Below the pieces are notes generated by a model that was not told the origin of the DNA, searched no databases, and saw only the letters and a list, made by a program, of their open reading frames with translations. A program made the translations under genes and the position numbers. From positions 310,001 through 374,000 of the forward strand of contig NZ_JAAAGB010000004.1 in assembly GCF_010586825.1 (NCBI RefSeq): a stretch of 64,000 bases of DNA, in the 5' to 3' direction. This DNA comes from Draconibacterium mangrovi (GTDB lineage Bacteria; Bacteroidota; Bacteroidia; Bacteroidales; Prolixibacteraceae). Positions 1 to 9,026 of this stretch are shown here, one piece after another (position 1 is the first letter of the stretch; each line of letters starts with the position of its first letter).

Positions 1-553
1 GATTTTGTTCCGCGGAATCCACCGTCGGAAGTAATTACAACTTTGGCTTCTGCATCGTTAATACGATCGGCCAGTGCCGTTGCCGAGAATCCGGCAAAAA
101 CAATGGAGTGAATGGCTCCGATTCGGGCACAGGCCAGCATGGCAATGGCCAGCTCCGGCACCATGGGCAGATACAATGCAACACGGTCGCCTTTTTCAAC
201 GCCGATCTTTTTTAATCCGTTGGCAAATTGTTTTACTTTTTCGAACAACTCGCCGTAGGTCAGTTTAATTTCCTGTTCTTTCGGGTCGTTGGGTTCCCAA
301 ATAATCGCAACCTGGTCCTTTCGCATAAACATGTTACGCTCAAAAATATTCTCGGTAATGTTGAGTTTGCCATTCACAAACCAATTCACATCCGGGGCCC
401 CATCCCCGTCAAATTTGTAATCGAGAACCTGGTCCCATTTTTTGCGCCAGTAATGGCTTTCGGCTATTTTTCCCCAAAAATTATCGGGGTCAGCCACACT
501 TTCCTTGTACTTCTGAAAGTACTCGGCTAAACTTGTGATTTTATTTTCCATCG
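1..553 (-). CDS. acsA: acetyl-CoA synthetase, N-terminal part (runs off window)
   Basis: The AMP-forming enzyme converts acetate, ATP and CoA to acetyl-CoA in the cytoplasm. Only the first 184 codons are inside the window, reading leftward from an ATG at 551-553. The protein opens with [13 protein letters not shown], followed by the ACAS N-terminal pattern ([16 protein letters not shown]) and then the start of the AMP-binding domain: [39 protein letters not shown] and the [13 protein letters not shown] segment typical of acetyl-CoA synthetases rather than of other acyl-CoA ligases. The ATP-binding P-loop and catalytic lysine lie outside the window. It is divergent from ptb, with 625 bp between them. 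Confidence 0.93.
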
Positions 554-1178
554 CAGCTATCTATTGGTTAATTAATAAAATGAATCGAGTATAATGGTGG
601 CCCTGTAGGAACTACAGGAGCCCTTAAAAAATGCCTTGTGCGCGATATTTTCCCGGTAAAAATGTGTTTTTGCTTTTTGCAGGAAGATTTACTTCGGATG
701 ACTTGTCGAAGAAAATTGTAAAAACGAAGTATGGTCGATTTGAAATCAAGTTGAACATGTATAAACAACTTAATATTACAACGTTTGAAAATAGTATAAA
801 ATCTGTTATGATAGAAAGATTTTGATATATTGTAAAACACCATATTAATGATTGAAAAACATTGATTTACATTTGATTAAGACAAGTATTTTCCCTAATT
901 TTAAAAGAATTCACTCTGTTTAAACACATATATATTTTGTAAGGTTCATAATCTGCTGAATTGAAATAATAATAAGCACAGATTTCCGGGACTAGTGAAA
1001 AAAGCAAAAACCAAGTTTTTAGGGGTAAAAAATTTCAGATTCTTATCAAATCGTAAGTCGCTGAATACTAATTCTAAGTTTAAAATTTATTTGGGTGGTT
1101 TACAACATAAAAATAGCTGAGAAAAGTTATCGGATGAGAACTTCAGGCATCGTAACTTCGTGCTAAAATTGCTAAACA
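554..1178. other. 625-bp AT-rich divergent intergenic region
   Basis: No convincing gene is present. Short open frames on both strands (64 and 91 codons) have no recognisable domain and low-complexity AT-rich composition. The one clear structure is a 7-bp perfect hairpin at 602-618 (CCTGTAG, GAA loop, CTACAGG), which would sit in the 5' leader of the acetyl-CoA synthetase transcript or upstream of the ptb promoter. No good TAnnTTTG box was found for either gene, although TAACTTCG at about 1151-1158 is one base off and correctly placed for ptb. Confidence 0.5.
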
Positions 1179-2099
1179 ATGAGTATAAACAATTTTACAG
1201 AACTTCTGGAAGTCGTAAAAAAGCAACCTCCGAAACGTGTTGTGGCAGTTAACGGTGTTGATGTAAGCACGTTGGAAGCCATGCACGATGCTGTTGAATT
1301 GGGGTTTGTAATACCGATAATAACCGGCGACAGAACGATTATTGAAGAATCGTGTAAAAAACTGGGAGTTAATAGCTCGGATTATCAGATCTACGATGCG
1401 AAATCAATTCGAGAAGCTACCGACATTGCGGTAGAACTTATTCATGAAGACAAGGCCGATGTGTTGATGAAAGGAATGGTATCGACCGATCAGTTTATGC
1501 GTGCTTTGCTTAGAAAAGAAAACAACCTGGTTCCGACAAAAGGTACATTAAGCCATGTTTCGGTAATGGATAATCCGAATTACCACAAATTGCTTGTTTT
1601 TAGTGATGCGGCTGTATTGCCTTATCCTGATCTGAAACAAAAGATCCTGATGACAAATTACCTAATTTGTGCGGCAAAATCGCTTGGTGTTGAGCAGCCA
1701 AAAGTTGCGGTAATTGCACCAACCGAGCAGATAATTATTTCCATTCAGTCGTGTATGGATGGCGCTACAATTGCCAAAATGTCGGAGCACGGCCAAATCG
1801 AAGGTGGTTTGGTTGATGGCCCCATGGCTCTTGATGTGGCCATTAATGCCGAGTCGGCCGAAGTAAAAGGTTTTACCTCGCCGGTTGCGGGAGATGCCGA
1901 TTGTTTGCTGTTCCCAAATATTGATGCGGCCAACGTTTTTTATAAAACAAACTCTAAACTGGCTAAAGCCGAAATGGCGGGAATAATTGCCGGAGCGAAA
2001 GTGCCTGCCGTGGTATCATCGCGTGGCGATAGTAGAAAAACGAAGTTGAATTCTGTGGCACTTGCATCAATTGTAAGTTACCAGATAAGTAATACGTAA
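1179..2099 (+). CDS. ptb: phosphate butyryltransferase (PTA_PTB family)
   Basis: Transfers an acyl group (butyryl, or isobutyryl and other branched acyls) from CoA to phosphate, making the substrate for the kinase encoded next. At 306 residues it has the normal length for phosphate butyryltransferases and is shorter than phosphate acetyltransferases. Family features include GFVIPIITGDRTIIEE near residue 45, DVLMKGMVSTDQFMRALL near 94-111, LSHVSVMDNP and the C-terminal KVPAVVSSRGDSRKTKLNSVALA. The gene is followed after 8 bp by butyrate kinase, so the two form an operon. The pair can make ATP from acyl-CoA in fermentation or recycle branched-chain acids; the acyl preference cannot be read from sequence. 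Confidence 0.93.
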   Translation: MSINNFTELLEVVKKQPPKRVVAVNGVDVSTLEAMHDAVELGFVIPIITGDRTIIEESCKKLGVNSSDYQIYDAKSIREATDIAVELIHEDKADVLMKGMVSTDQFMRALLRKENNLVPTKGTLSHVSVMDNPNYHKLLVFSDAAVLPYPDLKQKILMTNYLICAAKSLGVEQPKVAVIAPTEQIIISIQSCMDGATIAKMSEHGQIEGGLVDGPMALDVAINAESAEVKGFTSPVAGDADCLLFPNIDAANVFYKTNSKLAKAEMAGIIAGAKVPAVVSSRGDSRKTKLNSVALASIVSYQISNT

Positions 2100-2107
2100 A
2101 TCATTTT

Positions 2108-3187
2108 ATGCATCAGGTTCTTGCCATAAATCCGGGGTCTACCTCCACAAAATTTGCTGTTTATAACGAAAAAGAATGTGTTTTTTCCAAAACCATCCGG
2201 CATCCGCTTGAGCAACTGCTACGCTATAAAAATATTATCGATCAGTTTGCTTTTCGGAAAGGTTTAATCATTGAAGCGTTGGTTGAAGAAGGAATTGAAG
2301 TGGATGCAATTAAATACATCATCGGCCGCGGCGGACTGACTTATCCCTTGGAATCGGGAGTTTACAAAGTAAATAATTTAATGCTCGACCACTTGCGCGA
2401 AGGAGTGATGGGGCATCATGCCAGTAATCTGGGAGCTATGCTGGCCGATTATATTGCCTTGCAAATTCCAGACGCAAAAGCTTTCATTGCCGATCCGGTA
2501 GTAACCGATGAAATGGATGATGTGGCTCGTTTTGCAGGTCATCCGCGTTTTCAGCGACAGTCGATCTTTCATGCACTAAACCAAAAAGCAACGGCACGTT
2601 TGCATGCCCAAAAAATTGGAAAGAATTACGATGAGATGCGTTTAATAATCTCTCACCTGGGTGGTGGTATTTCGGTAGGAGCGCATAAAAACGGTCGTGT
2701 TATCGATGTGAATAATGCGCTCGACGGGGAAGGTGCTTTTAGCCCGGAGCGATCGGGAACACTACCTGTTGGACAGGTAATTGACCTTTGTTTTAGCGGA
2801 AAAATGTCGCTGGAGCGAATTCGAAGAATGGTGGTTGGCGAAGGTGGATTTGTTGCTTACCTGGGCACAAACGACGCTTTGGAAGTGGAGAAGCGTGTTG
2901 AAAAAGGTGACGAAAAAGCAAAGTTGGTTCAGGAAGCTTTATTTTACCAGGTTTCCAAAATGATTGGTGAAATGGCCGTTGTACTCGAAGGTAAAGTCGA
3001 CGGGATATTATTAACCGGAGGTTTGGCCTACAATAAACTTCTGGAAAACTATATCCGACATAAAGCGGGTTTTATTTCCGAAGTGTTTGTATATCCCGGA
3101 GAAGACGAACTGGAAGCACTGGCTGTCAATGCGCTTCGAGTTGCCAACGGAGAGGTTGTTGCCAAAGAGTATACTAAAAACAGCTAA
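2108..3187 (+). CDS. buk: butyrate kinase
   Basis: Acetokinase-family enzyme converting butyryl-phosphate and ADP to butyrate and ATP. The N-terminal phosphate-binding loop reads LAINPGSTSTKFAVYN (residues 4-19), as in butyrate kinases. GRGGLTYPLESGVY, the LISHLGGGISVGAHKNGRVIDVNNALDGEGAFSPERSG adenosine/phosphate region (supported in segments) and the C-terminal ILLTGGLAYN follow in family order. Length (359 residues) fits butyrate kinase rather than acetate kinase (about 400). It lies 8 bp after ptb. No clear terminator hairpin was seen in the 66 bp before the convergent regulator gene. Confidence 0.93.
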   Translation: MHQVLAINPGSTSTKFAVYNEKECVFSKTIRHPLEQLLRYKNIIDQFAFRKGLIIEALVEEGIEVDAIKYIIGRGGLTYPLESGVYKVNNLMLDHLREGVMGHHASNLGAMLADYIALQIPDAKAFIADPVVTDEMDDVARFAGHPRFQRQSIFHALNQKATARLHAQKIGKNYDEMRLIISHLGGGISVGAHKNGRVIDVNNALDGEGAFSPERSGTLPVGQVIDLCFSGKMSLERIRRMVVGEGGFVAYLGTNDALEVEKRVEKGDEKAKLVQEALFYQVSKMIGEMAVVLEGKVDGILLTGGLAYNKLLENYIRHKAGFISEVFVYPGEDELEALAVNALRVANGEVVAKEYTKNS

Positions 3188-3253
3188 TTAGTTTTAATTG
3201 GCTGGTGGGGGCAAAACAGAAGAGTTTGACAACATAGTGTAACGCCGGCTTGC

Positions 3254-6200
3254 TTATAAATCTTTAATATATTCTTTTGGTGTTTTATTCAGTAGTTTTT
3301 TAAAACATTTTGAAAAGTAGGAATGACTGTTAAAGCCTGTTTTATAGGCGACTTCCTCAATGGTGAATTGTTTGGAAGCAAGTAGCGTTGCAGCTTTTTT
3401 CATTCGAACGATCATAATGTATTCCGAACTCGAATAGTTTGAAATTTGCTTGAGTTTCCGATGCAGCTGACTCCTGCTAAATCCAAGTTCGGTTGCCAGT
3501 TTTTCTACCGAAAAATTTTCATCTTCTATATTTTGCTCGATAATTAAATTTACTTTATTCAGAAAATAATTATCAAGGCTTCCCATCTCTACGGGCTGGT
3601 TTGAAATAAATTTCGGAACAAAACTTTTTCTCAGTCTTTTTCGCTGTTCCAGAAGGTTGTCAATTTGCGACAGAAGTAAATTTTCATCAAAAGGTTTGGC
3701 AATGTATGCATCGGCTCCGTTTGAAAGACCGGTTATTGTATTTTCTTCTGATGACAAGGCCGTTAACAGTATTATCGGAATATGGCTGGTTTCTATTTGC
3801 GATTTCAAAATATTACAAAACTCAAATCCATCCATAACAGGCATCATAACATCTGATATTACGAGATGAATATTTTGTGTTTTTAATATATCAAGGGCTT
3901 GTTTTCCGTTTTCGGCCCAAAGTATGGTATAATAATCCTTAAGAAAAGATATTAGAAATTTTCTGAGATCAACGTTGTCTTCAACAACCAACAGGTTTAT
4001 ATCTTCATTCACAACCTTTTCTTTTACAATTGCTTTCTCCTGGGGCTGCCACGAGTTAATGTTTTTTGCTATTGTTTGATTTTGATACATTATTTTTTGT
4101 GCCTTTTGTTTTGCCGGCAACTGAACTGAAAAACTCGTTCCTTCGCCGGGGGTACTTTGCACAATAATTGCTCCCCGGTGCATTAATGTATATTCCTTAC
4201 AAAGATTAAGACCGATTCCTGAACTGTATTCGTTCGATTTATTTTTTTTCCCTTGTTCAAACCTTTCAAATACCTTGGGCAGGTCATCGCTTTCAATTCC
4301 TATTCCGCTGTCAATAACCTGAATGTCGACAAAATCTTCATTTTCAAGTTTGCCATAGCTTAATTGATTGGAGAAATAGTTGCTTCTTTGAATTTGATTA
4401 TCATGAATTTCAACCGTTATCTTGCCGTTAACCGGTGTGAACTTAAAAGCGTTAGACAATAAGTTGTAAATAATTTTATCCAATTTTTCATCATCGGCTT
4501 CAATCAGGGTATTCTCGTTATTGTGATTGAATGCAAACTGAATATTTTTTTGTTTTGCTTCTTCCGAAAAGTTAAGGATTCGCTCCTGAACAAAGTTTAC
4601 CAGCTCAATTTTTGTGATGTTCAGTTTCGTTTTTCCTTTTTCAACTTTTCTTAAATCCATAATCTGGTTAATAAGCTGAAGTAACCTGTTAGTGTTCCGC
4701 TTTATTGTTTTTAACTGCTCACGCTGTTCATCGCTCAGGTTTTCGGCTTCAATAAGTTTCTTCAACGGCCAGTTAATCAGTGTTAAAGGGGTTCTGAATT
4801 CGTGCGAAATGTTCGTAAAAAAGGTAAGTTTCATTTCGTGGAGTTGCTCCTCCTGTTCATACTTGATTTTTTCGATAAGAATGGTTTTTTTCAGTTTTAC
4901 TCTTTCCCTCATGAAATTGTAGAAAGCCAACAGAATTAGAAATACGGCTATGGAGTAAAAAATTAAAGCCAGTTGCGATTTGTGCCAAAATTGTTTAATC
5001 TCAACAGGAAGTTGTGTTGGTATATCATTCCAGATACCATCATTGTTACAAGCTGTTACCTCGAAAATGTAATTACCCGCCGGCACATTAAAAAAAGTTG
5101 CTGTTCCATCAATATTTTCGCCTACCCATTCGTCGATATAATTGGTTAGCCGATACATAAATCTGTTTTTTTCAGGTAGGAGGTAGTTATCTGCCGAAAA
5201 GTGAAACTTAATACTTGTTTCCTGCGGATCTAATACCAGCTTGTTAAACTTGTGTCTAATGTTTTGTGATGGTATAACCTTTTGGTTATTTACCTCAACT
5301 TTGCTGATCAAAACATTAGGAGCCAGTTCATTCATTTTTATACTGCTGGGGCCCATTACCGTAAAACCATTTGTACCCCCAACATATAAGTTGTTCTTTG
5401 AATCATTAAAAATGGCTCCGGGATTAAATAAGTTTCCCTGAATTCCATCGGTAATTTCAAACTTTCTTACTTTATCTTTCTCTGTTTCATAAAGGAACAG
5501 CCCATCATTGGTAGTAATGCATATCGAGTTATCATGCCCTTCAATTATTCCATATACGTCATGTCCCTTCAGTAATCCTTTTGCCGTAAAATGACTTAGT
5601 TGGTTGGTTTCAGGATCGTAAATATATATTCCATTTGCCCTGGTTCCCATCCATATTCTGCCATCTGATAATTCAGTAACAAAATAAAATGCCGGGGTTA
5701 TTGGGTTGAAATCCGCGAGATTATCGGTGCTAAAGCGTTTTATTTTGCCTGATGGTAAATGAACCTGAAACATTCCGTTAAGAGAAGCCAACCAAAGATT
5801 ATTTTTGGAATCGAGAGCAATGTGACGAAAGGTTACGTTGTTTAATTGCACTAGCGGATAGGTGTTTGATTGATTTACAATTTCTTTTTTCTCAAAACTG
5901 TAAAAAAGTAAGCCACCTGCGCTTGAACCAATCCAAATACCTGAATCTGACTTACACAGAGCATACACCTGAATTCGTGGTAACGTTGATCTGTTTTCGG
6001 TGCCAAGTGAAAAATTTTTAAATTCAGTTTCGCCTTTTTCCCTGTAAAATAAGCCATTAAATGCCGATCCTACCCAAAGTCCTCCTTTATCGTCGGCACA
6101 AAGTGATTTGATATTAAGAATTCCACCGTTCTTTAGCACCTTGATTTTTTGAAAACTGTTAGATCGCTTATCAAATAAATTTAAACCATTCAATTCTGTA

Positions 6201-7291
6201 CCAACATATAATTCTCCGTTTGTGGTTTGTGCAAACGAACTTACCATATTCGAGGATAGGGTGTTTGGAGCTAAAGAATGCCTGAACGTTTTAAATTTAT
6301 TATCGGCGTGATGTAAATAGGCAATACCTCCCGACCAGGTGCTTATCCATAGTCCTCCCTGTTTGTCTTCGTATATATCATAGATTGAATTGTGTGGTAA
6401 ACCGCTGTACTCTTCCTGGTCAAAACGGATTAAATTAGTGCCCGTATCCAGAAATAATCCAAAATACGATCCAATCCAAATCCGTCCGCGTGTATCTCTC
6501 CATATTTTTCGAATACTTGCCCGTTCAAAATTATATTGCGGATTTATTGGATAAGAATATTGAGAGATCAGGTTTCCGTTCATGTCGTACCTGCGCGCAC
6601 CATGGGTATCAAATCCAACCAAAATCTGATCGTTGGTGGCAAAAATGGTTCGGGTAACAGACCCCGGCCCATCAATAATTTTTTCTGCTTTATTTTGATT
6701 TGCCGAAATCCGGTAAATGGTACCATCTTGCGTACCCAACCACAACCGGTTGGTATCATCAGTATAAAGTAACCTTGGTAACTTGTTTAAACCTTTTGAT
6801 ATCCTGATTAATTGGTTATGTTCAGCATTTAAATACCCAAAGAAATCCTGGTCGCTAATCCATAATTTTCCTTCTCCGTCGAGTGTAATTGAACTTATTT
6901 GTTTGCCAGCTGCTGTACCGTCTTCATAGGTGTAGTTAACAGTCTCAAAATTCTGATTTTTATGGTTGTATAAGCATAGGCCGGCATCGGTACTTACCCA
7001 TACATTGTTTTTATTGTCGATTTCAATACCTGAAATACGGTTACTCGGAATGGAGTTTGGGTTGTTTGCCTGGTGATCAAAACGTATTACTTCTTTTGAA
7101 TCATACCTTATTATCCCGTCAGAACTACCCATCCAGATATAACCCATCATATCTTGTGTAATATTATGTATGGCCTGAAAACTGTATCCGCCAGGAGGAG
7201 AAATTCTGCGAAATGTTATTTCGTCGATACTGGCATGCAGTTTAAATGAGTATATAAATAAAACAAGTACCAGAAAACATTTTGGTTTCAT
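3254..7291 (-). CDS. hybrid two-component system regulator (HTCS) of the PUL
   Basis: A one-protein sensor-regulator of 1345 residues. Order of parts: signal peptide (1-20); a long periplasmic sensor of repeated two-component-regulator propeller motifs (GYIWMGSSDGIIRY, NVWVSTDAGLCLY, GLWVGSAFNGLF and similar) to about residue 690; a Y_Y_Y domain (about 700-770); one membrane helix (about 775-797); HisKA with phospho-accepting His830 in NISHEFRTPLTLI; HATPase with GIGIESDDLPKVFERFEQG and SSGIGLNLCKE; a receiver domain with Asp1147 in ISDVMMPVMDG; and a C-terminal AraC-type helix-turn-helix. HTCS proteins sense oligosaccharides released from the PUL substrate and switch on the adjacent genes. 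It is divergent from GH88-susCD, the usual arrangement. A TATTTTTG -7 box lies 32 bp upstream of its start. Confidence 0.95.
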   Translation of the reverse strand: MKPKCFLVLVLFIYSFKLHASIDEITFRRISPPGGYSFQAIHNITQDMMGYIWMGSSDGIIRYDSKEVIRFDHQANNPNSIPSNRISGIEIDNKNNVWVSTDAGLCLYNHKNQNFETVNYTYEDGTAAGKQISSITLDGEGKLWISDQDFFGYLNAEHNQLIRISKGLNKLPRLLYTDDTNRLWLGTQDGTIYRISANQNKAEKIIDGPGSVTRTIFATNDQILVGFDTHGARRYDMNGNLISQYSYPINPQYNFERASIRKIWRDTRGRIWIGSYFGLFLDTGTNLIRFDQEEYSGLPHNSIYDIYEDKQGGLWISTWSGGIAYLHHADNKFKTFRHSLAPNTLSSNMVSSFAQTTNGELYVGTELNGLNLFDKRSNSFQKIKVLKNGGILNIKSLCADDKGGLWVGSAFNGLFYREKGETEFKNFSLGTENRSTLPRIQVYALCKSDSGIWIGSSAGGLLFYSFEKKEIVNQSNTYPLVQLNNVTFRHIALDSKNNLWLASLNGMFQVHLPSGKIKRFSTDNLADFNPITPAFYFVTELSDGRIWMGTRANGIYIYDPETNQLSHFTAKGLLKGHDVYGIIEGHDNSICITTNDGLFLYETEKDKVRKFEITDGIQGNLFNPGAIFNDSKNNLYVGGTNGFTVMGPSSIKMNELAPNVLISKVEVNNQKVIPSQNIRHKFNKLVLDPQETSIKFHFSADNYLLPEKNRFMYRLTNYIDEWVGENIDGTATFFNVPAGNYIFEVTACNNDGIWNDIPTQLPVEIKQFWHKSQLALIFYSIAVFLILLAFYNFMRERVKLKKTILIEKIKYEQEEQLHEMKLTFFTNISHEFRTPLTLINWPLKKLIEAENLSDEQREQLKTIKRNTNRLLQLINQIMDLRKVEKGKTKLNITKIELVNFVQERILNFSEEAKQKNIQFAFNHNNENTLIEADDEKLDKIIYNLLSNAFKFTPVNGKITVEIHDNQIQRSNYFSNQLSYGKLENEDFVDIQVIDSGIGIESDDLPKVFERFEQGKKNKSNEYSSGIGLNLCKEYTLMHRGAIIVQSTPGEGTSFSVQLPAKQKAQKIMYQNQTIAKNINSWQPQEKAIVKEKVVNEDINLLVVEDNVDLRKFLISFLKDYYTILWAENGKQALDILKTQNIHLVISDVMMPVMDGFEFCNILKSQIETSHIPIILLTALSSEENTITGLSNGADAYIAKPFDENLLLSQIDNLLEQRKRLRKSFVPKFISNQPVEMGSLDNYFLNKVNLIIEQNIEDENFSVEKLATELGFSRSQLHRKLKQISNYSSSEYIMIVRMKKAATLLASKQFTIEEVAYKTGFNSHSYFSKCFKKLLNKTPKEYIKDL

Positions 7292-7322
7292 AAAAAGTCT
7301 TTTGCCGTTAGTTAGTAATAGC

Positions 7323-7330
7323 CAAAAATA
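7323..7330 (-). promoter_or_regulatory. -7 box of the HTCS gene
   Basis: On the minus strand the sequence is TATTTTTG, a perfect match to the Bacteroidota -7 consensus TAnnTTTG, placed 32 bp upstream of the HTCS start codon. No clear -33 TTTG was identified at the expected distance. Confidence 0.5.
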
Positions 7331-7360
7331 AAACTTGTTGTCCTTAGTATCTAGCTCTTA

Positions 7361-7418
7361 TGTTGCATTTATGCGACATCTGTAACTTTGTGCAACAAAA
7401 TTTTTAAGAATTGCAACA
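7361..7418 (+). promoter_or_regulatory. PUL promoter with candidate HTCS operator (TGCAACA repeats)
   Basis: TAACTTTG at 7383-7390 matches the -7 consensus TAnnTTTG. Around it lie three copies of one heptamer: TGTTGCA at 7361-7367 (reverse orientation, in the -33 region), TGCAACA at 7391-7397 directly after the -7 box, and TGCAACA at 7412-7418. The two direct copies are 21 bp apart, two helical turns, which suits a dimeric AraC-type DNA-binding domain. That the HTCS binds here is an inference from position and spacing. Confidence 0.5.
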
Positions 7419-7617
7419 GGACGACTAAATATTGAATTTGCTATTCGATAGCTTTGACTTACTAACTTACTGTAACTAATTCAATAACTATGAGAACCTG
7501 TTCTTTCCTTAAAGCCTTCAATTTAATACATATCAGTGTAAATATAAACACAAAGTATATTCACTCCACCTATACCAACTATTTATCTGTATACTATATA
7601 GTCTAGTTTAGTTTTAT

Positions 7618-7657
7618 AAATAAATCTTCTCCCTGTATCAGGGATGAAGATTTATTT
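7618..7657 (+). terminator. long hairpin in the PUL leader (terminator or attenuator)
   Basis: An 18-bp stem with a single bulged A and a 3-nt loop: AAATAAATCTTC-TCCCTG (7618-7635) pairs with 7639-7657. It lies between the candidate PUL promoter (about 7383) and the GH88 start (7788). The 3' side reads AUUUAUUU rather than a clean U-run, so it could be a weak terminator, an attenuator or a stabilising leader structure. Confidence 0.55.
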
Positions 7658-7787
7658 AATGGTTGATGAGTTCTTACCGATCTGATATGAAACAACCAGC
7701 AAAAAGAATAATTGAAACCCAGACAGTATATAACTGTCGTTTTCGGCCTGATTCAGTTTATGTCTTTCATAAAATAAATCTATTCAT

Positions 7788-8972
7788 ATGAATAAGCTCA
7801 TTACATTACTTTTTTTAATCCTGAGTTTGGGATGTTCTAACCAACAAACAGGTGAAGGAGACAGAATAATCAAACATTTGGAGTCTCAGCTTGATTATGC
7901 TGTTAAAAATGCGGAGTCGTTAGCAACATCGGAGTTAATATCACCCCGAACTTCAGAAAACGGGAAATTGAAACTTGTAAAAACCAGGGATTGGACCAGT
8001 GGTTTCTTTTCGGGAAACCTGTGGATGATGTATAAATTAACCGGTGATGAGAAATGGAAAGAGACGGCACTTAAGTTTACTTTACCGCTTGAACAAGAAA
8101 AATGGAATGGGAATACCCACGATATGGGGTTTAAAATGTATTGTAGTTTCGGACAGGCCATAAAATATACTGACAATCCCGAATACCGCGAAATTCTTAT
8201 TCAATCAGCCAAAACTTTATCAACCCGCTTTAATCCGGTGGTGGGTTGTATTCGTTCATGGGATCATAACAGCGACAAGTGGGATTACCCTGTAATAATC
8301 GATAATATGATGAATCTGGAATTATTACTGTGGGCTGCTAAAGAAACCGGAAATGAAAATTTTAAGGAAATTGCCATTAAACATGCTGAAACTACAATAA
8401 AGAACCATTTCAGGGAAAATTATTCCTCGTATCACGTAATAGATTATAATCCGCAAACCGGCGAGGTTCAACATAAAAATACGCACCAGGGCTATGCTGA
8501 CGAAAGCGCATGGTCGCGCGGTCAGGCGTGGGGTTTGTATGGTTTTACTATGCTATATCGTGAAACTGGTAATAATGAATTTTTAAGGCAGGCCGAACGA
8601 ATTGCTGATTTTATTCTAAGCCAGCCAGGTATAAAACAAGGTGAAATTCCTTACTGGGATTTTGATGCGCCCGGTATTCCTGATGAACCATTGGATGCTT
8701 CGGCAGGAGCCATAATTGCTTCTGCTTTATTTGAGCTAAGCACGTTTTCTGATAAACAAAGAGAATATGTGAGTGTTGCAAGAAATCTTCTGGCAACCCT
8801 TTCATCGGATAAATTTCTGGCACCCATTGGCGAGAATGAAGGATTTTTATTAAAACATTCAACAGGGCATAAACCGCATGATTCAGAAATTGATGAGCCT
8901 TTGGTGTATGCAGATTACTATTTTCTGGAAGCCATAATCCGAAACAGAGCTATAAAAGCCAAAGATGAATAG
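7788..8972 (+). CDS. GH88 unsaturated glucuronyl hydrolase, lipoprotein
   Basis: Hydrates the double bond of 4,5-unsaturated uronic acids at the non-reducing end of lyase products and so releases the unsaturated sugar. The 394-residue protein has a lipoprotein signal (LILSLGC, Cys16) and the (alpha/alpha)6 GH88 pattern. The two catalytic aspartates are visible as Asp112 in THDMGF and Asp172 in IIDNMMNLELL, matching Asp88 and Asp149 of the Bacillus enzyme; DESAWSRGQAWGLYGFTMLYRETG follows in segments near 230. First gene of the PUL in this direction, 54 bp ahead of susC. Its presence shows that the lyases downstream make unsaturated uronates. Confidence 0.93.
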   Translation: MNKLITLLFLILSLGCSNQQTGEGDRIIKHLESQLDYAVKNAESLATSELISPRTSENGKLKLVKTRDWTSGFFSGNLWMMYKLTGDEKWKETALKFTLPLEQEKWNGNTHDMGFKMYCSFGQAIKYTDNPEYREILIQSAKTLSTRFNPVVGCIRSWDHNSDKWDYPVIIDNMMNLELLLWAAKETGNENFKEIAIKHAETTIKNHFRENYSSYHVIDYNPQTGEVQHKNTHQGYADESAWSRGQAWGLYGFTMLYRETGNNEFLRQAERIADFILSQPGIKQGEIPYWDFDAPGIPDEPLDASAGAIIASALFELSTFSDKQREYVSVARNLLATLSSDKFLAPIGENEGFLLKHSTGHKPHDSEIDEPLVYADYYFLEAIIRNRAIKAKDE

Positions 8973-9026
8973 GCTGTATAATCGTAATTACTAAACCATT
9001 ATTTATAATTAATTAAAACTATTTTT

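Noticed and set aside
568-843. 91-codon minus-strand gene upstream of ptb
   Set aside because: AT-rich, low complexity, no domain, and it lies in a divergent promoter region.
7490-7606. 38-codon leader peptide gene before the PUL hairpin
   Set aside because: Start context is plausible but the peptide has no recognisable feature and lies in AT-rich sequence; no support beyond an open frame.
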